Assembly (NCBI GenBank): GCA_014208095.1
Contig: JACHMT010000002.1
Span: forward strand, 1,550,001 to 1,614,000
Direction of reading: 5' to 3'
DNA length: 64,000 nucleotides
DNA from: Actinospineispora eucalypti
GTDB taxonomy: Bacteria > Actinomycetota > Actinomycetes > Mycobacteriales > Pseudonocardiaceae
The notes under the pieces were generated by a model. It was not told the origin of the DNA, made no database searches, and worked only from the letters and a program-made list of their open reading frames with translations. Made by a program: the position numbers and the translations under genes. This document shows positions 61,263-64,000 of the stretch, piece by piece (the first letter of the stretch is position 1; each line of letters starts with the position of its first letter).

Positions 61263-62771
61263 TTGGAGATCAGATCCGATGTGGCGGCGGCGGCCGCCCG
61301 CATGCGCTCGGGCCACGCTGTGGGCCGCGAGATCCGCAGGTTGAGCGCATACCTGCGCGACGGTGAGTCGGTCCGCCGGTTGGCGTCGGGCATCTACGGG
61401 CCGGCAATCGGGCTGCTCGCGGTCACCGACCAGCGAGTCCTTGTCTTCCGAGACGACCGCGGCGGGCAGGCCAGCGAGGGCTTCCCGCTCACACGACTCT
61501 CGACCGCCGACTGGGAGCTCGACGGACCCACCGGGACGATCACCCTCTCGGACTCGAAAAGTGTCGCCGTGCTCCGCGACGTGTCACCCACCGACGGCGC
61601 CCAGGTCCTCGCACTGATCCGAAGCGCGGTCGACCAGGGCGCGACGACCCACATGTCGGTAGTCAACAACACCGAGCAGCGCGACGCCCGGGAGAAGCTT
61701 TCGCCGGGCTCGGTGAACACACCAACCCTGGACTGGCGGGGGGCCACCGCCGTCGACCACCATGGCCACGGCCAACCTCAGCCGGCGATCTCGATACCCG
61801 TACCCGTGCCGGACGCGCCCCCGCCTACCCGGACCACCAGCGATTCCCCAGAGCTCGCCGGCGAGCGCTCGGTCGGCCGACTAGCCACCCGCTCTCCCAC
61901 CCGGCAAGGGCGTGACGAGGCACGCGGCACCAGTCGCCCGGAACCGACAACCAGAACCAACACCGGGTCGAAGTCGATCAGCTGGCGGCAAATCTCGCCA
62001 CCCACGCCGGCCGACACGACCACGCACACGCACACAAACGACCCGGGCGCCGACACCGAACCCGCACCAACCAGCGCCGGCGGCAACTACGAAACCGTCG
62101 AGCAAACCAACACTCCACACCGCGACACAACCCCCGACGAGCCAACCGCCGCGACACCAACCCGAGTACCACCCGCCCGAAGCAGAAGCGGCAAGAGCCG
62201 GATCTGGATCGGTGCCCTCGCAATCGGTATGGCCGCAATCGCCGCGATCGCCGGCGCCAAACTGATCTCCACCCACTCCCCCACGGCCAACGCCCCGACC
62301 GACCCCGCGCGAGACGCCACCAACCAACCCATCGGCACCGCGGCAACCGTGACCAAAGTGATCGACGCCGAGACCGTCGAAGTCACCGGCCAAAACGTGA
62401 CCGGCCCGGTCACGGTGCTCGGCATCGTCACACCCAAGATGGACAACAACCAATGTGGCGCGACAACCGCCAAAGCCTATGCACTCAAAACGCTGACCAA
62501 CATGCCGGTCACCCTGGTCACGGACCCCTCACAGCCGCCCACCGACAAAGCAGGGCGCACACAAGCCTTCCTACGACTCGCCGACGGCGGCGACTACTCG
62601 GTGATGGCGGTCCGCGCCGGCATGGCCCGCCACTACAACAGCCCACACCCCGTCATGAACGCCGACGAACTCCAAGCCGCCGAGCAACAAGCAAAACACG
62701 ACAAGCTCGGGCTATGGGACAGCCAATGCGACGGTAAACGCATTACCTCCACCCCCTCCAGCCACAACTAG
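61263..62771 (+). CDS. membrane-anchored protein: PH-like domain plus degenerate nuclease (SNase) domain
   Basis: About 502 residues. Residues ~20-125 resemble a bacterial PH-like domain (GIYGPAIGLLAVTDQRVLVF). A long Pro/Thr-rich linker leads to one membrane segment (IWIGALAIGMAAIAAIAGAKL), then an SNase-like domain from ~358 to the end. In the latter the catalytic DGDT is DAET, and GIDTPE reads GIVTPK, so the metal-binding Asp and the Glu base are lost; AGR keeps the second Arg. The nuclease is therefore probably inactive. The TTG at 61263 follows a GGGGGA; a TTG at 61194 is also open. Confidence 0.7.
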   Translation: MEIRSDVAAAAARMRSGHAVGREIRRLSAYLRDGESVRRLASGIYGPAIGLLAVTDQRVLVFRDDRGGQASEGFPLTRLSTADWELDGPTGTITLSDSKSVAVLRDVSPTDGAQVLALIRSAVDQGATTHMSVVNNTEQRDAREKLSPGSVNTPTLDWRGATAVDHHGHGQPQPAISIPVPVPDAPPPTRTTSDSPELAGERSVGRLATRSPTRQGRDEARGTSRPEPTTRTNTGSKSISWRQISPPTPADTTTHTHTNDPGADTEPAPTSAGGNYETVEQTNTPHRDTTPDEPTAATPTRVPPARSRSGKSRIWIGALAIGMAAIAAIAGAKLISTHSPTANAPTDPARDATNQPIGTAATVTKVIDAETVEVTGQNVTGPVTVLGIVTPKMDNNQCGATTAKAYALKTLTNMPVTLVTDPSQPPTDKAGRTQAFLRLADGGDYSVMAVRAGMARHYNSPHPVMNADELQAAEQQAKHDKLGLWDSQCDGKRITSTPSSHN

Positions 62772-63042
62772 TCACACCGCGCCGACGCAGGCACACCGAC
62801 ACACAGGCGGCGCGGCGCCTGCCGTCGCCGGCCAACTGGGTCGGCAGTCATCACCCGCGCACCCCAGGTACCCGGGCCTGCTGCTGGGTGTGGCCTGGAT
62901 CTGGTCGAGGTAGGCGTGGGTGTCCACCCGTACCAACGGGCCACCCGGCAGGTGCGGCGAGTCGATCCGGCCCGATGCTGAGGTGTGAATCCGGTTAGCA
63001 CGGCGGCGAAGCCCGGGCCGTTAGGCCCGGTCACGCGGAGGT

Positions 63043-63207
63043 TCAGGCTGCTGGTCCGGGGGTGACGGTGTGGCCGAGTTGCTCGAGTTGGTGGACGAGT
63101 TTGCGGGTTCGGTGTTCGGCGGAGCGTCGTCGCTGGTTCCAGTCAGGGCCGAGGTCTTGGTAGCCGGTCTGGTCGTGCAGGACGTGGCAGTAGACGCCCC
63201 AGGAGCC
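63043..63207 (-). pseudogene. transposase C-terminal fragment (IS110-like)
   Basis: The 54 residues from SWGVYCHVLHD through QLEQLGHTVTPGPAA resemble the end of IS110-type transposases (LLxDPxxxxxDLG, then RxLExLGxxVTLxPAA). The fragment is joined in frame to an MFS fragment upstream and lacks the catalytic region. The 271 bases between 62772 and 63042 hold no supported gene. Confidence 0.5.
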
Positions 63208-63412
63208 CGACAGCAGCCCCACGACCAGTGGTGACGGGACCAGCGCGCCGACGTAGGTGGCGTAGATGAGAGTGACCACCAGCGGGGAGAAGCCGAAGCG
63301 TTGCTGATAGCCGCCGTAGAGCGGCGCCGGGAGGTTGGTTCCCGCGAGCAGTACCACGATCGTGTCGGGGTCGCCCAGAATCGGGCGGTGGAGCGCTGGA
63401 CCGTGGCGGTGC
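63208..63412 (-). pseudogene. MFS transporter N-terminal fragment
   Basis: VVLLAGTNLPAPLYGGYQQRFGFS matches the first membrane segment of a subgroup of MFS exporters; the frame is broken near 63357 (the preceding DPDT lies in it, the start does not) and it passes directly into transposase-like sequence after about 50 residues. Confidence 0.5.
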
Positions 63413-64000
63413 TCACCGGGACCCGTAGTCGTGGAACGGGTCGTCGCGTTCGCGTACGGCCGCGCGGAGCCCGATCGCGGTGGCCCTGGCCTCGAAGTCC
63501 AGTCCTTCTTGGGTGTGGCGGGCGACGCCGTCGAGCAGGATGCCGAGGGTGCGGCTGGCGGCCATGCCCATGTTCTCCACCGTCTGGTTGCACAGCAGCT
63601 TGTGCAGTTGTAGTTGGTTGGCGGGCAGCCGGGCCATGCGGCGCGCGAGATCGGCGGTGTGCCGGTCGAGTTCCTCGTCGGGCACGGTTTCCAGGATGAG
63701 CCCGATTCGTTCGGCCTCGGGCGCGGTGATCTGGTCTCCGGTGAGCAGGTAGCGTTTGGCGCGCTCCAGGCCCATGCGGTAGACCCACATGGCGGTGGTG
63801 GGGGTGCCCCAGACCCGAGCGGGTGGGTAGCCGAAGCTGGCGCCGTGGCCGGCGATGACCAGGTCGGCGCACAGCACTAGGTCGGTGCCGCCGCCGATGC
63901 ACCAGCCTTGCACCGCAGCGATGGTCGGTTTCGCCGCGTACCACAGCTTCAGGTACGTCTGGACGAACCGGCCCATCCAGCGGTAGTCGGTGGCGGAGTC
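63413..64000 (-). CDS. enoyl-CoA hydratase/isomerase (crotonase), 5' end outside the window
   Basis: The frame is open to the right edge, so the N-terminus is missing. The visible 195 residues include KPTIAAVQGWCIGGGTDLVL (oxyanion-hole glycines), SFGYPPARVWG and AKRYLLTGDQITAPEAERIG, all standard crotonase motifs. The enzyme hydrates or isomerises an acyl-CoA. No catalytic Glu pair assignment is possible without the full sequence. Confidence 0.87.
   Translation of the reverse strand, partial: DSATDYRWMGRFVQTYLKLWYAAKPTIAAVQGWCIGGGTDLVLCADLVIAGHGASFGYPPARVWGTPTTAMWVYRMGLERAKRYLLTGDQITAPEAERIGLILETVPDEELDRHTADLARRMARLPANQLQLHKLLCNQTVENMGMAASRTLGILLDGVARHTQEGLDFEARATAIGLRAAVRERDDPFHDYGSR

Overview
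The window is high-GC DNA with GTG/TTG starts, many ATGA/GTGA gene overlaps, a complete conservon (cvnABCD), a PaaX regulator, a mycofactocin-type dehydrogenase, a StrR-like cluster regulator and an MbtH protein. Together these indicate a filamentous actinomycete; Pseudonocardiales is my guess, and no 16S or marker gene is present to prove it. I see no rRNA, tRNA, CRISPR array or intact insertion sequence.

Layout. 0-2.2 kb: the 3' part of a large LuxR regulator converges on an ECF sigma factor. 2.3-11.6 kb: a co-directional minus-strand block encoding a gluzincin metallopeptidase, a BNR/Ycf48-like propeller, a short protein matching the tail of arthropod hemocyanin, a LodA/GoxA-type CTQ quinoprotein oxidase, its LodB flavoprotein, a di-iron ferritin-like protein, a small membrane protein and a DUF5995 protein. 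This is the most unusual locus. Divergent from it lies a protein made of four 57-residue repeats. 12.7-13.6 kb: an alpha/beta-hydrolase without its nucleophilic serine.

13.6-23.5 kb: a compact non-ribosomal peptide type cluster (StrR-like regulator, exporter, A-PCP protein with half a condensation domain, MbtH, FkbM methyltransferase, P450, type II thioesterase, FMN hydroxy-acid oxidase, RidA, NTF2-like). Its gene set resembles the modules that make free beta-hydroxylated amino acids. 23.7-30.1 kb: an orphan CvnC, an aromatic-acid type transporter with PaaX, a large secreted hydrolase and an OhrR-like regulator lacking its sensing cysteine. 30.6-37.4 kb: an acetate-type symporter with DUF485, then cvnABCD.

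37.7-47 kb: a catabolic island (acyl-CoA ligase, EthR-like TetR, medium-chain oxidoreductase, mycofactocin-coupled SDR, VOC protein, methylmalonate-semialdehyde dehydrogenase, cupin; then divergently SnoaL-like, DUF3237, esterase). 47-51 kb: a saccharopine-dehydrogenase-like protein divergent from a TetR with a perfect operator palindrome, then a two-gene membrane protein/beta-helix lipoprotein operon.

51-64 kb: a patchy accessory region. It holds transposase and DNA-ligase remnants, a 1051-residue propeller protein coupled to a low-GC Nudix protein, an NmrA-like protein, a YCII/ECF42 pair, an acyl-CoA dehydrogenase fragment, a membrane-anchored PH-like/degenerate nuclease protein, an MFS-transposase chimera and a crotonase cut by the window edge.
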